Below, piece after piece: positions 55,358-64,000 of a stretch of DNA of 64,000 nt (position 1 is its first letter; each line of letters starts with the position of its first letter). The DNA is taken from positions 124,001 through 188,000 of the forward strand of contig CAVYTF010000008.1 in assembly GCA_963771435.1 (NCBI GenBank). The letters run 5' to 3'. The notes below the pieces were generated by a model. It made no database searches, was not told where the DNA came from, and saw only the letters and a list, made by a program, of their open reading frames with translations. The stretch is from CAVYTF01 sp963771435. GTDB lineage: Bacteria > Bacteroidota > Bacteroidia > Chitinophagales > Chitinophagaceae. Both the position numbers and the translations under genes were made by a program.

Positions 55358-56593
55358 ATGGCAATAATAAGACCTTTTAAAGCATTGCGGCCGCAGGCAC
55401 AGTTTGCTAAACAAGTAGCAAGCCGCCCGTACGATGTTCTGACAAGCAAAGAGGCCAAAATAGAAGCCCAAGGCAACCCTTCTTCTTTTCTCCATATTAC
55501 AAAAAGTGAAATAGGTCTTCCTGATAATATTGATGCACACTCTAAGCAGGTGTATGAATGTGCAAAAGAAAATCTTGCGGCTTTTATAAAGCGTGATATT
55601 CTTTTTCGCGAAAACAAAGCCTGTTATTATATTTATCGCCTTACGATGAATGGCAAGAGCCAAGCTGGTTTAGTGTGTGTGAGCTCGCTTGATAATTATG
55701 AAAATAATATCATTAAAAAGCATGAGCTGACGAGACCGGACAAAGAGCAGGACCGAATTGATCACATTACATCAACCGGCGCTCAAACCGGTAATGTCTT
55801 TCTTGCATACCGCGATATGGCTGCCATTGATGAGATCGTTGAAAAATGGATAGCGACTAAAACAGAAGTGTATCATTTTATAGCTGATGATAGTATTGAA
55901 CACTCTGTCTGGATCATAAGCGACAATGAGACGATAGAGAAAATAACCAGCGTTTTTAAAGATGACGTGCCTTTTACCTATATCGCAGACGGGCATCATC
56001 GTGCAGCTTCTGCAGCTAAAGTGAGGAAAGCTTTAGGAATTAAAGCAACAGAAGACGCAAATTATTTCCTTACTACTTTATTTCCTGCATCGCAATTGCA
56101 GATCATGGGTTATAACCGTGTCGTGAAGGGCATGAACGGTTTGACCAAAGAAGACTTTTTGCAACAATTAGAGCAATCTTTTATTATAAAAAATACAGGA
56201 GCAGAACCTGTTCAGCCCAAAGTACTGCATGAGTTCGGTATGTACTTGAATAATAATTGGTACAGTTTAACAGCGCAAAACAGTACGTACAACAATGACC
56301 CCATCGGGGTACTTGATGTAACAATACTGCAAAACAACGTGCTTGATAAGTTACTGGGCATTAAAGACGTGCGTACCGACAGCCGGATCGATTTTGTGGG
56401 CGGCATAAGAGGGCTAAATGAACTGGAAAAAAGAGTGCAAAGCGGCGAGGCGGATGTTGCTTTTAGCCTTTATCCAGTGAGTATTGAACAGTTGTTCAGT
56501 GTTGCTGATAACGGTAATGTAATGCCTCCTAAAAGTACCTGGTTTGAACCCAAGTTGCGCGACGGATTGCTCACGCATTTGATTTATGAATAA
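55358..56593 (+). CDS. DUF1015-family protein
   Basis: A 411-residue protein of the DUF1015 family (MAIIRPFKALRPQ, ASRPYDVLTSKEA, YYIYRLTMNGKSQAGLVCV, IADGHHRAASAAKV). The family contains a ParB-like N-terminal fold and a conserved ADGHHR site; it often lies beside serC/serA, and a role in serine metabolism (serine kinase-like) has been proposed for related ParB-fold proteins. ATG at 55358 is preferred over TTG at 55355. It is followed after 9 bp by the TPR gene, so these three genes may form one transcript. Confidence 0.92.
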   Translation: MAIIRPFKALRPQAQFAKQVASRPYDVLTSKEAKIEAQGNPSSFLHITKSEIGLPDNIDAHSKQVYECAKENLAAFIKRDILFRENKACYYIYRLTMNGKSQAGLVCVSSLDNYENNIIKKHELTRPDKEQDRIDHITSTGAQTGNVFLAYRDMAAIDEIVEKWIATKTEVYHFIADDSIEHSVWIISDNETIEKITSVFKDDVPFTYIADGHHRAASAAKVRKALGIKATEDANYFLTTLFPASQLQIMGYNRVVKGMNGLTKEDFLQQLEQSFIIKNTGAEPVQPKVLHEFGMYLNNNWYSLTAQNSTYNNDPIGVLDVTILQNNVLDKLLGIKDVRTDSRIDFVGGIRGLNELEKRVQSGEADVAFSLYPVSIEQLFSVADNGNVMPPKSTWFEPKLRDGLLTHLIYE

Positions 56594-56602
56594 TTTTATG
56601 CT

Positions 56603-57617
56603 ATGAAAAAATATATATTGCTGTTTACTCTCGTTTCATTTTTTGTGACTGCTTATGCGCAGGATTCAACAGATGTAAACGCACTTCATGAAACTGCAAA
56701 GGCTTATATGCGGAAGGGCGATTATGATAATGCCCTTGATGTAATAAACCATGCATTGGAGGTGCAGCCCAGTGATCTGAGCCTTTTAAAAGACCAGGCT
56801 TTTGTATATTATCTTCAAAAAGATTACAGCAATTCTATTAAATGTAGCACTATATTAGTTGCAAGACCTGACGCGGATATACAGTGTTTCCAAGTGCTGG
56901 GGCTGGCGTACAGAGAAATTGCTGAGTATAAAGAGTGTGAAAAACTGTATAAAACCGGCCTCAAAAAATTCCCTACCAGCGGCGTTTTATATAATGAATA
57001 TGGCGAAATGCTTTCAGAAGACAAGAGAGAAGCGGCTGCTATTAATGAATGGGAAGCAGGCATACAGGCCGACCCTAATTACAATAACAATTATTACAAC
57101 GCGTCAAAATATTATGATGAAAGTGGTAATGCCATCTGGGCTTTGCTCTATGGTGAAACATTTATTAATATAGAAAGCCTCAGCGACCGGACCACAGAGA
57201 TAAAAGAATTACTGCTGCGCAATTACAAAAAATTATTCTCTACTGCTGCGCTAGTCAACAGTCTTCAGAAAGGAACGCCTTTTGAAAAAGCGGTTGCTTT
57301 TGTTTTCAGTAAAAACAAAAGCATAACCAATATGGTTTTGAGCCCCGAATCGCTAGCTCAGTTAGGGGCAAGGTTCATGCTTCTGTGGGATGAAAAATAC
57401 GCCGCTGAATTCCCTTTTCATTTGTTCGATTCTTCATCGCCAATTGTTGCGGCAGGGTATGTTTGATGCTTACAACCAATGGATATTTGGCGCAATAATC
57501 AGCAGTGCAGATTACCAATCCTGGGTGCAGGCTAATGGCAATGAAGTTGCAGAGTTTCAGCATTACCAGCAAAACGTTTTATACAAGAACCCTAAGGGGC
57601 AATATTATTTACATTGA
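56603..57617 (+). CDS. Exported TPR protein (frameshifted near C-terminus)
   Basis: Signal peptide MKKYILLFTLVSFFVTAYAQ, then at least three TPR units (AKAYMRKGDYDNALDVINHA, VYYLQKDYSNSIKCS, LAYREIAEYKECEKLYKTGL). The first frame stops at 57466; a second frame (HRQLLRQGMFDAYNQWIFG... to KGQYYLH at 57617) reads through to a good stop. The frames join at about 57425-57445, implying one indel. Joined length about 338 residues. The C-terminal domain (WIFGAIISSADYQSW) is unrecognised. It should be periplasmic. It is convergent with lpxD. Confidence 0.8.
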
Positions 57618-57633
57618 TCTCTTGCTCTTCTTT

Positions 57634-58579
57634 TTATTGCATTACCTTCTTCCATAGTTCGGGGATGCGCTTTATCCACACGAGTTCTCTTTTCTTCTGA
57701 ATGGCATCTTCTGCAGGATAACCGAAATAAGTTTTGTTGCCCGCCAGTGAGGATGGCACACCGCTTTGCGCCAGCACTACTGCGTTTTCTCCAATGGTTA
57801 ACGTTTTGCTCACACCAACCTGCCCCCAAAGGACTACGCCGGGCTCTATCACCACAGCGCCGGCTATACCCACCTGTGCGGCAAACAAACAATTTTTGCC
57901 AACAAGGGTGTCGTGACCAATATGCACCATGTTATCCATTTTAGTACCCGCGCCAATTTTTGTTGATGCCGTAACACCGCGGTCAATGGTGCAACCGGCA
58001 CCTATTTCTACGTTGTTTTCAATAATAACATTGCCGCAGCTTTGCATTTTTTTATACCAAACATCCCTGTTCTTTTTTGTGTTATAATAAAATGCATCAC
58101 TGCCGATAACTGTGCCTGACTGGATGACAACATTGTCACCAATTTCTGAATAATCAAGAATGGAAACGTTTGGATGAATGATGCAATTGTTGCCGATCTT
58201 CACTTCTTTGCCGATAAACACATTTGGCATGATGACAGTGTTTGTGCCGATAACAGCATCATCACTGATCAATTTTGATGTTGGATAAAACGGACGAAAG
58301 TGATCAACTATTTTTAGATAAGCTTCAAAAGGATCGTTTGTTACGAGTAATGTTTTTCCCCGGAGGAACAGTTACATTTTCTGTATTGATGATAATATGC
58401 GAAGCTGCACTTTGTAAACAGGTGTCATAATATTTTGGATGATCAACAAAACACAGATCGCCTTCTTCTACTTTATGTATTTCATTAATGCCAATTGCAT
58501 GCAAACTATCATCACCGATAACTTCAGCATTGATCAATTTTGCGATCCATTGTATTGTGACAGGAGATGGGAATTTCAT
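57634..58579 (-). CDS. lpxD: UDP-3-O-acylglucosamine N-acyltransferase LpxD (frameshifted)
   Basis: LpxD adds the second acyl chain in lipid A synthesis. The N-terminal uridine-binding domain (MKFPSPVTIQWIAKLIN...) and the hexapeptide beta-helix (ISDDAVIGTNTVIMPNVFIG, VEIGAGCTIDRGVTASTKIG, MVHIGHDTLVGKNCLFAAQ) lie in two frames. They join at a T5/A5 run at 58353-58357: dropping one base gives PPGKTLLVTNDPFEAYLKIV. The catalytic His is in HIGHDTLVG. Joined length is about 315 residues, slightly shorter than many LpxD. Given its usual essentiality, the break is probably a sequence error. Confidence 0.92.
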
Positions 58580-58954
58580 TTGAAAAATTTATTTAAACAT
58601 CAAAGATAACAGTAAGAGAAAATTTATTTTGTAATAAAATTTTTTTTTACACTCACCCGGCAAAGCATTTTATATTTTTTACTGAGCAAAATATTTTTTC
58701 TTCTCTTAATTTAATGAGCTGCTACGATGCACTATTCATCAATGTTTCAGCCAATCATAAAATTTATATTGACCATAAAACATTCGTGATGCTAAATTTA
58801 TTTTACTTCTGTAACGAAAAAACAAGCATCATATTAACATGTGTAAAAAAAATTGTGCATAAAAATTATTGGATATTATTTTGTGTTAGACAAAACTATT
58901 TTTAATATTGTGATGGGAAATTTATTTCTCTTATTTACTAACCCATCCATATAT
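58580..58954. other. 375-bp AT-rich gap between lpxD and the rluE-like gene
   Basis: A 63-codon frame at 58714-58905 has no family match and AT-driven composition, so I do not call it. The region has long A and T runs and presumably both promoters. No repeat with a regular period was seen. Confidence 0.4.
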
Positions 58955-58983
58955 AAAGTTCCGCATTAGCGGGACTTTTTTAT
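58955..58983 (+). terminator. Hairpin directly upstream of the rluE-like start codon
   Basis: AAAGTTCCGC (58955-58964) pairs with GCGGGACTTT (58969-58977 region) across a four-base loop with one G-T pair, followed by a T-run. It has intrinsic-terminator form but ends only a few bases before the ATG at 58987, so if transcription starts upstream it would act as an attenuator in the 5' leader. Confidence 0.6.
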
Positions 58984-58986
58984 TTT

Positions 58987-59574
58987 ATGAAACAGTACTT
59001 CATTATTTATAAACCATATCTTGTTTTATCGCAGTTCAGTGCAGTGGATAATAAGCAAACGCTTGCTGATTTTTTTCCTGTTGCTAAAGATGTTTATCCT
59101 GTTGGCAGGTTGGATAATGATAGCGAAGGATTATTAATTTTATCAAATGACCCAGGACTTAATCATCATTTGCTGCACCCAAAGTTTTTGCATGAAAGAG
59201 AATATTATGCGCATGTTGATGGCGGGATAACACATGAGGCATTAGAGCAATTGCAAAATGGTGTTGACATAAATGTCGATGGAAAAATATACCGTACAAA
59301 AAAATGCATTGCATCTTTTTTTGAAGGCGAGCCTAAATTGCCCGAAAGGAATCCGCCGATAAGGTTCAGAAAAAATATTCCTGCATCATGGATAAAAATA
59401 ATTTTGCATGAAGGCAAAAACAGGCAAGTAAGAAAGATGTGCGCAGTAGTGGGTTTTCCTGTGTTGCGTTTGATCCGCGTGCGCATTAATAAAATTGAAT
59501 TAGAAGATCTGCAACCTGGCCAAATGAAAGAGCTTTCGAAAGAGACGGTGTATAAAAAATTGTTTTATGAATGA
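58987..59574 (+). CDS. rluE: RsuA/RluE-type pseudouridine synthase
   Basis: A 195-residue rRNA pseudouridine synthase. It lacks the N-terminal S4 domain of RsuA and RluB, which fits RluE (23S rRNA helix-89 uridine in E. coli). The catalytic motif is GRLDNDSEGLLILSND (Asp) and the second signature is HEGKNRQVRKMCAVVGFPVLRLIR. The gene has an attenuator-like hairpin immediately upstream and is convergent with the XRE gene. The exact target uridine cannot be told. Confidence 0.88.
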   Translation: MKQYFIIYKPYLVLSQFSAVDNKQTLADFFPVAKDVYPVGRLDNDSEGLLILSNDPGLNHHLLHPKFLHEREYYAHVDGGITHEALEQLQNGVDINVDGKIYRTKKCIASFFEGEPKLPERNPPIRFRKNIPASWIKIILHEGKNRQVRKMCAVVGFPVLRLIRVRINKIELEDLQPGQMKELSKETVYKKLFYE

Positions 59575-59633
59575 TTTTATAAGTAAAAAGTAAAAAGGTA
59601 AAAGTAAAAAGTGGGCTTTTTTCCTTTTCCTTT

Positions 59634-59977
59634 TCAATTTTTCCTTTCAATAGTTTTCGCCACTTCTTTCAATTGTTCCAGTGGAATAGTTGCTAAAGTT
59701 TTTTGCCAGTTATCATAAGTTTCTTCCTGTTTCATCTTTTGCAGGGGATGGTTATCTGCCAAAATTTCGTTCTTATCGGGCATCCATTGCAGGAGGTCGT
59801 TTGGCTGGCAAAAGAGCGCTTTGCATATCAATTCCATGTGGTTCAATTTGAAGCCTGAAAAGTTGCGGTTCATAAAGTTGGACGCTGATTTTGGTGGTAT
59901 CCCCGCTTTTACCATAAATGTATAAGGCCTTTCAATGCCCGCGCCTTAAAAATGGGGCTGAGATTAAATATGAGCAT
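59634..59977 (-). CDS. Second XRE-type regulator, frameshifted paralogue
   Basis: Paralogue of the regulator at 12.2 kb. From ATG 59977 it reads MLIFNLSPIFKAR, then one G missing from a GGG run (59938-59940; the paralogue has GGGG there) shifts the frame; the rest continues GIERPYTFMVKAGIPPKSAS, MELICKALFCQPNDLLQWMPDK and LKEVAKTIERKN. As sequenced, only an internal start at 59915 would give a protein, lacking the first helix. A 21-bp array begins about 70 bp upstream of the ATG, as at the 12.2-kb paralogue. The indel may be a sequencing error. Confidence 0.8.
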
Positions 59978-60047
59978 GTTATTTATTTTTAAAGACAGCA
60001 AGATAATAAATTAATAAACTAAAAACAGGCGTGTTATACAATCTTAT

Positions 60048-60257
60048 ATTCTGCTTGCGCCATTTTATATTCTGCTTATGTTATCTTATATTCTGTTTAC
60101 GTCATTTTATATTCTGCTTACACTATCTTACATTCTAATTACACTATCTTACATTCTACTTGCGCTATCTTATATTCTGATTATGTTATCTTACATTCTG
60201 ATTAGGCTATTTTACATTCTGCTTAGGCTATTTTACATGTGTATTATACAATTTTAC
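60048..60257. repeat. Tandem array, period 21 bp, 10 units
   Basis: ATTCTG or ATTCTA starts at 60048, 60069, 60090, 60111, 60132, 60153, 60174, 60195 and 60216, with a degenerate unit at 60237, all exactly 21 bp. Units have the form ATTCTGCTTACGCTATCTTA. It lies between the second XRE gene (divergent) and mrdA. One frame reads as heptapeptides LSYILLT, an effect of the period. Confidence 0.92.
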
Positions 60258-60422
60258 AAGGGGTGCTTGCGGCCTTGTGTTTATAATAGAGCATTTATAA
60301 TATGTAATATCATAAAACAAGACTTGAATGAGCTTTCCAAAATATTTTGCGCCAGGACGCATGTTTATCGTTCATTAATCAGCAACTTTGTATATTCACA
60401 ATAATGATACTTTTTTAGAAAA

Positions 60423-62519
60423 ATGCCTGTCAATAATCAATCGCGCAGCAGAATCGTCCTCGCTATATTTCTTACCATGTTTCTTATTGTCTTTGTGCAA
60501 TTGCTGCATTTGCAGATATTTTCTTCATCGTATAGGATCCAGGCAGAGAATAATGCTATTTACCGCAAAGTGGTGTATCCCGACAGGGGCATTATTTATG
60601 ACCACAATAAGCGGGCGATCCTGGAAAACACCATTATGTATGACCTTGTGTTTACGCCGTCGGAAATAAAAGGCATAGATACTGCCTCACTTTGCGGCAT
60701 TTTGGGGATCGATACTGCTGAATTTCACAAGCGTGTTATAAACGCGATCAAAAGGAATTCAATATTTAAGCCAAGTGTTTTTGAACCTTTGCTGAGCCCT
60801 GAATTACTGGCCAGGCTGAACGAAAATATGTACAAATTCCCGGGATTTATTTTGAACGAACGGCCTATCCGCTCTTACCCATTTGACGCCGCAGGAAACG
60901 TGCTGGGATATTTGGCAGAAGTGGATTCTAATTTTCTGAGAAAACACAAAGAAGGTGGCTATGAAATGGGTGATTATGCAGGAATGACCGGGCTGGAGCG
61001 GAATTATGAAAAAGTGCTCATGGGGCGGCGGGGTGTGGAGCGTTTTGTACGAGACAACCGAAGCAGGATACAGGGCCCCTATGAAAATAAAGCTTTTGAT
61101 ACGGCGGCGGAAGCTGGCAAAAACTTATACCTGAGCCTTGATGTGGAACTACAGCAGCTTGGTGAAAAATTAATGAATAATAAAGTAGGCAGCATCGTGG
61201 CCATGAATCCTAAAACAGGCGGCATACTTTGCATGGTAAGCAGCCCTACTTATAACCCAAATATGCTTACGGGTTCAGGAAGAAGTAAACATTTTGGACA
61301 ATTGTACAGTGATCCGCGCCTGCCATTGATAAACCGCGCAGTGGATGCGACTTACTCACCTGGCTCTACTTTTAAAACGATCGTGGGCATTGCAGCTTTG
61401 ACAGAAGGGGTAATTGATGATAAAATGACCACGACCTGCACGGGGGCTTATTATGGATGCAACAGAAGAATTGGTTGCCTTGATCCGGGGACGTTTGCTA
61501 TTCGCGAAGCCATTGCACATTCCTGCAATACTTTTTTCTGCATCACTTACAGAAAGATCATTGAAGACCAGAAATTTCATAACAGCGACAGTGCGCTTAC
61601 TAATTTTAACAGGTATCCGCATTCTTTTGGTTTTGGAAGCAAACTGGGGATAGACGTGCCTTCAGAACAAAGTGGGCTGATACCTCAATCTGCACGATAT
61701 GATAAATTATATGGGCAGCATTGGGTTTCTTGCAATATTATTTCAAACGCGATCGGGCAGGGTGAAGTATCTACCACATTGCTGCAATTGGGAAATGCGA
61801 TGGCAGTGATCGCTAACAAAGGGTGGTATTATACACCGCATTTTGTGGATAGTATTGAAGGAGGCGATGAATATCATTTGCTTGATCCGTTTAAAATAAA
61901 GCACCGCACCGTAAATATTCCTGATACGGTTTTTGAAATTGTGCACGACGGTATGCAGGACGTAATGGAGTTTGGTACTGGTGCAGCAGCGCAGGTGCCC
62001 GGGATAGTTGTTTGTGGCAAAACAGGGACAGTGGAAAATAGTTATCGTGGGGTAAAACAAAAAGATCACGCCTTTTTCGGTGCTTTTGCACCAAGAGATA
62101 ACCCTAGGATCGCCATTGCAGTGATGTGCGAAAACGCAGGTAAAGGTGCACAATCAGCAGCTCCGATAGCCAGCCTGATGATAGAGCAATACTTAAAAGA
62201 TTCTATTCCCGAGCAGGATAGAAAAGACTTAGTGGAATCGATAGCTAAGCAAAATCTAATTCCTCAAAGAATGAAAGATGCTATGGAAACGATGGATTCT
62301 TTAAAAGCAATTGATAGCCTGCAATCGCAGGAGCGAATTAAGGAAATCACAGATTCAATTCATGCAATAAGGGAAAGGGACAGCATTTCAGTCAATGGTG
62401 TGGACACATCCGCAAAGAAGCCTAAGAAAAATTCTAGGAAAATACAAGCACGTTTTACTCAAGTAGCAATATTGCCGGATGATAAAAAGAATAGCCGCAA
62501 AACCCCAAATGCAATTTAA
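60423..62519 (+). CDS. mrdA: Penicillin-binding protein 2 (elongation transpeptidase)
   Basis: PBP2 cross-links peptidoglycan during cell elongation with RodA. The 698-residue protein has one N-terminal membrane helix (about 12-30), a dimerisation domain (VVYPDRGIIYDHNKRAIL) and a transpeptidase domain with SPGSTFKTIV (active Ser), SCNTFF and KTGT motifs. A long Lys/Asp-rich C-terminal tail (about 590-698) is unusual for the family and probably unstructured. rodA begins two bases after its stop. mreBCD, often upstream, are not in the window; an XRE gene and the 21-bp array occupy that place. Confidence 0.95.
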   Translation: MPVNNQSRSRIVLAIFLTMFLIVFVQLLHLQIFSSSYRIQAENNAIYRKVVYPDRGIIYDHNKRAILENTIMYDLVFTPSEIKGIDTASLCGILGIDTAEFHKRVINAIKRNSIFKPSVFEPLLSPELLARLNENMYKFPGFILNERPIRSYPFDAAGNVLGYLAEVDSNFLRKHKEGGYEMGDYAGMTGLERNYEKVLMGRRGVERFVRDNRSRIQGPYENKAFDTAAEAGKNLYLSLDVELQQLGEKLMNNKVGSIVAMNPKTGGILCMVSSPTYNPNMLTGSGRSKHFGQLYSDPRLPLINRAVDATYSPGSTFKTIVGIAALTEGVIDDKMTTTCTGAYYGCNRRIGCLDPGTFAIREAIAHSCNTFFCITYRKIIEDQKFHNSDSALTNFNRYPHSFGFGSKLGIDVPSEQSGLIPQSARYDKLYGQHWVSCNIISNAIGQGEVSTTLLQLGNAMAVIANKGWYYTPHFVDSIEGGDEYHLLDPFKIKHRTVNIPDTVFEIVHDGMQDVMEFGTGAAAQVPGIVVCGKTGTVENSYRGVKQKDHAFFGAFAPRDNPRIAIAVMCENAGKGAQSAAPIASLMIEQYLKDSIPEQDRKDLVESIAKQNLIPQRMKDAMETMDSLKAIDSLQSQERIKEITDSIHAIRERDSISVNGVDTSAKKPKKNSRKIQARFTQVAILPDDKKNSRKTPNAI

Positions 62520-62521
62520 TA

Positions 62522-63865
62522 ATGTACAGGGATAAATCTATATCGAAAGGAATTGACTGGATGGTAATTTTTATATATGCCTTTTTAGCTTGCACAGGGT
62601 TGCTGTGCATTTTTATGGTGGAATATAAAATTGGAAGTAATTGGATAAGTTCATTTTTGACAGGACAAACAGATTACAGCAAGCAATTTTATTTTACGGG
62701 TATATGTGTTGTGGCAGCCACATTTATTATGCTCAGTGACAGCAAGCTTTATACTGCCTTTGCGAATATTCTTTATCTTTTTGGTATTGGCTTAATGCTG
62801 TTAACATTCGTAATAGGCAAAACGGTTAATGGGTCTAAAAGCTGGATACCGCTTGGCGGTGGTTTTAACCTTCAGCCGGCAGAATTGTGCATCATTTTTT
62901 CATCACTTGCACTGGCGAAATATTTATCAAGGCAAGACACTGATTTTTCAAAGCCGCAATCACAAGCGATAGCTACAGCAATTGCCTTGTTTCCAGCAGC
63001 ACTTTCTGTGCTGCAAAACGAGACGGGGCTTGCAATTGTTTATTCCTGTTTTTTTATTGTCATGTTTCGCGAAGGCCTGCCGGGGTCGATATTAATTGTA
63101 GGTTTTTCTTTCGGCGCGCTTGTGGTGGCAACGCTCATAATGGAGCCAAATACACTAGCCATCATACTCACCGCCATTGCTGGGGGCACTATTTATTTGA
63201 TGCGCAGGTTAATAAAACGTAACCGCAACCTGCTTATATATATCGTGTTGGTTTGGGCTGTCTGTGTGAGCATTCAAAGGCTTGCTGTACCTTATATTTT
63301 TAATGATGTTTTTCAGTGTTACCAAAGCCAGCGCATTTATAGCATGGTTGGGAAAGATTATGACTGCAGCCAAAACCGCAGCGCAAAAAAAGCACAGGGC
63401 TCATCAGAAAAACACCCCAAAAAGCAGGATGATTATAATGTACGGCAAAGTAAAATTGCAATTGGTTCAGGAGGGTTAACGGGGCAGGGATTTTTAAAAG
63501 GGACACAAACAAGGGGAAAATACGTTCCTGAACAGCACACCGATTTCATTTTTACATCCCTGGGCGAAGCTTTTGGTTTTACCGGATGTTTTATTTTTTT
63601 GGGGATGTATTTATTGCTCCTTATCCGTATTGTGCGCATTGCAGAAAGACAACGCAGCATCTTTAGCCGCGTCTATGCTTATAGTGTAGCCAGTGTTGTT
63701 TTTTTCCATATTACCGTAAATGTTTGCATGTGTATCGGCTTGTTTCCCATTGTCGGTATTCCGTTGCCCCTTGTAAGCTATGGAGGCTCATCAATGGTCA
63801 CATTTACCGTACTCATTTTCATTATGCTGCGCCTTGATGCTGACAGGCAAATGGTTCTAAGGTAA
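62522..63865 (+). CDS. rodA: RodA-type SEDS peptidoglycan polymerase
   Basis: A SEDS-family glycosyltransferase partner of PBP2. The 447-residue protein has about ten membrane helices and the family features GGFNLQPAELCIIF and, near the C-terminus, GLFPIVGIPLPLVSYGGSSM. A hydrophilic insertion (CSQNRSAKKAQGSSEKHPKK) lies in the large periplasmic loop before GQGFLKGTQTRGKYVPEQHT, which is the RodA-type loop. Overlap-free two-base spacing with mrdA indicates a common transcript. Confidence 0.95.
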   Translation: MYRDKSISKGIDWMVIFIYAFLACTGLLCIFMVEYKIGSNWISSFLTGQTDYSKQFYFTGICVVAATFIMLSDSKLYTAFANILYLFGIGLMLLTFVIGKTVNGSKSWIPLGGGFNLQPAELCIIFSSLALAKYLSRQDTDFSKPQSQAIATAIALFPAALSVLQNETGLAIVYSCFFIVMFREGLPGSILIVGFSFGALVVATLIMEPNTLAIILTAIAGGTIYLMRRLIKRNRNLLIYIVLVWAVCVSIQRLAVPYIFNDVFQCYQSQRIYSMVGKDYDCSQNRSAKKAQGSSEKHPKKQDDYNVRQSKIAIGSGGLTGQGFLKGTQTRGKYVPEQHTDFIFTSLGEAFGFTGCFIFLGMYLLLLIRIVRIAERQRSIFSRVYAYSVASVVFFHITVNVCMCIGLFPIVGIPLPLVSYGGSSMVTFTVLIFIMLRLDADRQMVLR

Positions 63866-63906
63866 AAGAAGCTCCCCAACTCAGATAACAGATCAACCCA
63901 GCCTCC

Positions 63907-64000
63907 AAAAACAAGTCATTGGTTGGCAAAACAGTCGATGGGCTCGTCAAAACAGTCATGGTCTTCTCAAAACAGCCCATGGGATTCCTAAAACAGTCGA
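63907..64000. repeat. Tandem array, period 20-21 bp, cut by right edge
   Basis: AAAACAAGTC or AAAACAGYC begins at about 63908, 63928, 63949, 63969 and 63990, at steps of 20, 21, 20 and 21 bp. It continues to the end of the window, so total length is unknown. It lies after rodA. Confidence 0.75.

Noticed and set aside
58714..58905. 63-codon frame upstream of the rluE-like gene
   Set aside because: AT-driven composition, no recognised motif, and it ends before a hairpin; not supported as a gene.
60078..60404. Frame encoding a hydrophobic LSYILLT repeat
   Set aside because: The same effect of the 21-bp period; it lies in the gap before mrdA and has no independent support.

Overview
The window looks like a chromosomal segment of a Bacteroidota bacterium, most likely from the Chitinophagaceae or a close relative. 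The phylum rests on several independent signs: a bacillithiol enzyme (bshC), a GldB-like gliding lipoprotein, a protein with a type IX secretion tail, a surface lipoprotein paired with a TonB receptor under a cobalamin riboswitch, promoter boxes of the TAnnTTTG type, genes without clear Shine-Dalgarno sites, and a 31-residue basic protein of the mS38/COX24 type between a TPR gene and rng. The family-level placement is inference only. No rRNA, tRNA, IS element, CRISPR array or prophage was seen.

Layout. 1-15 kb: mutY (cut by the left edge), an HU-like protein, TPR protein, mS38-like peptide and rng; then uvrA, an ECF sigma factor, dsbD with a DsbD-N-like partner, purQ, an XRE-type regulator, a DUF6427-like membrane protein and a secreted protein. 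15-27 kb: kup, yqgE, an orphan histidine kinase, lpxA-queA, a TolC/HlyD efflux pair without its ABC partner, a lone BRO-type antirepressor and an APC permease. 27-34 kb: cobalamin riboswitch, disrupted btuB-like receptor, intact DUF5074-like lipoprotein, an M23 peptidase, then purK and purE split by a 23S-IVP (four-helix-bundle) gene. 34-47 kb: bshC, rimO, gldB, etfBA, an internally duplicated unknown protein, three tandem small paralogues, a KirBac channel and ftsK. 47-64 kb: unknown genes, a YwqK/MORN-TPR protein, bioB, an Rrf2 regulator, a T9SS cargo, serC with a DUF1015 gene, a TPR protein, lpxD, an rluE-like gene, a second XRE gene, and mrdA-rodA.

Three structures are not explained by ordinary genes. 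First, seven intergenic places carry tandem arrays with different sequences but the same period of exactly 21 bp (4 to 15 units, in register without indels where I counted); one further array has an 11-bp period and one at the right edge about 20.5 bp. Both XRE paralogues have a 21-bp array directly upstream. Second, the IVP gene between purK and purE is bracketed by inverted heptamer arrays (10 x TTTRTAG on the left, 4 x CTACAAA on the right); the left arm forms the end of purK and the right arm encodes the N-terminus of purE, so the whole looks like a small inserted unit. Third, three small paralogues with a shared LDNDTL core lie in tandem beside the potassium channel gene.

Data quality. 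About 15 probable single-base indels break genes between 20.8 and 60 kb, many at homopolymers and several in genes expected to be essential (lpxD, etfA, ftsK). I treat them as probable sequence errors unless shown otherwise and report the joined genes with the break position. None was seen in 1-20 kb or 60-64 kb.
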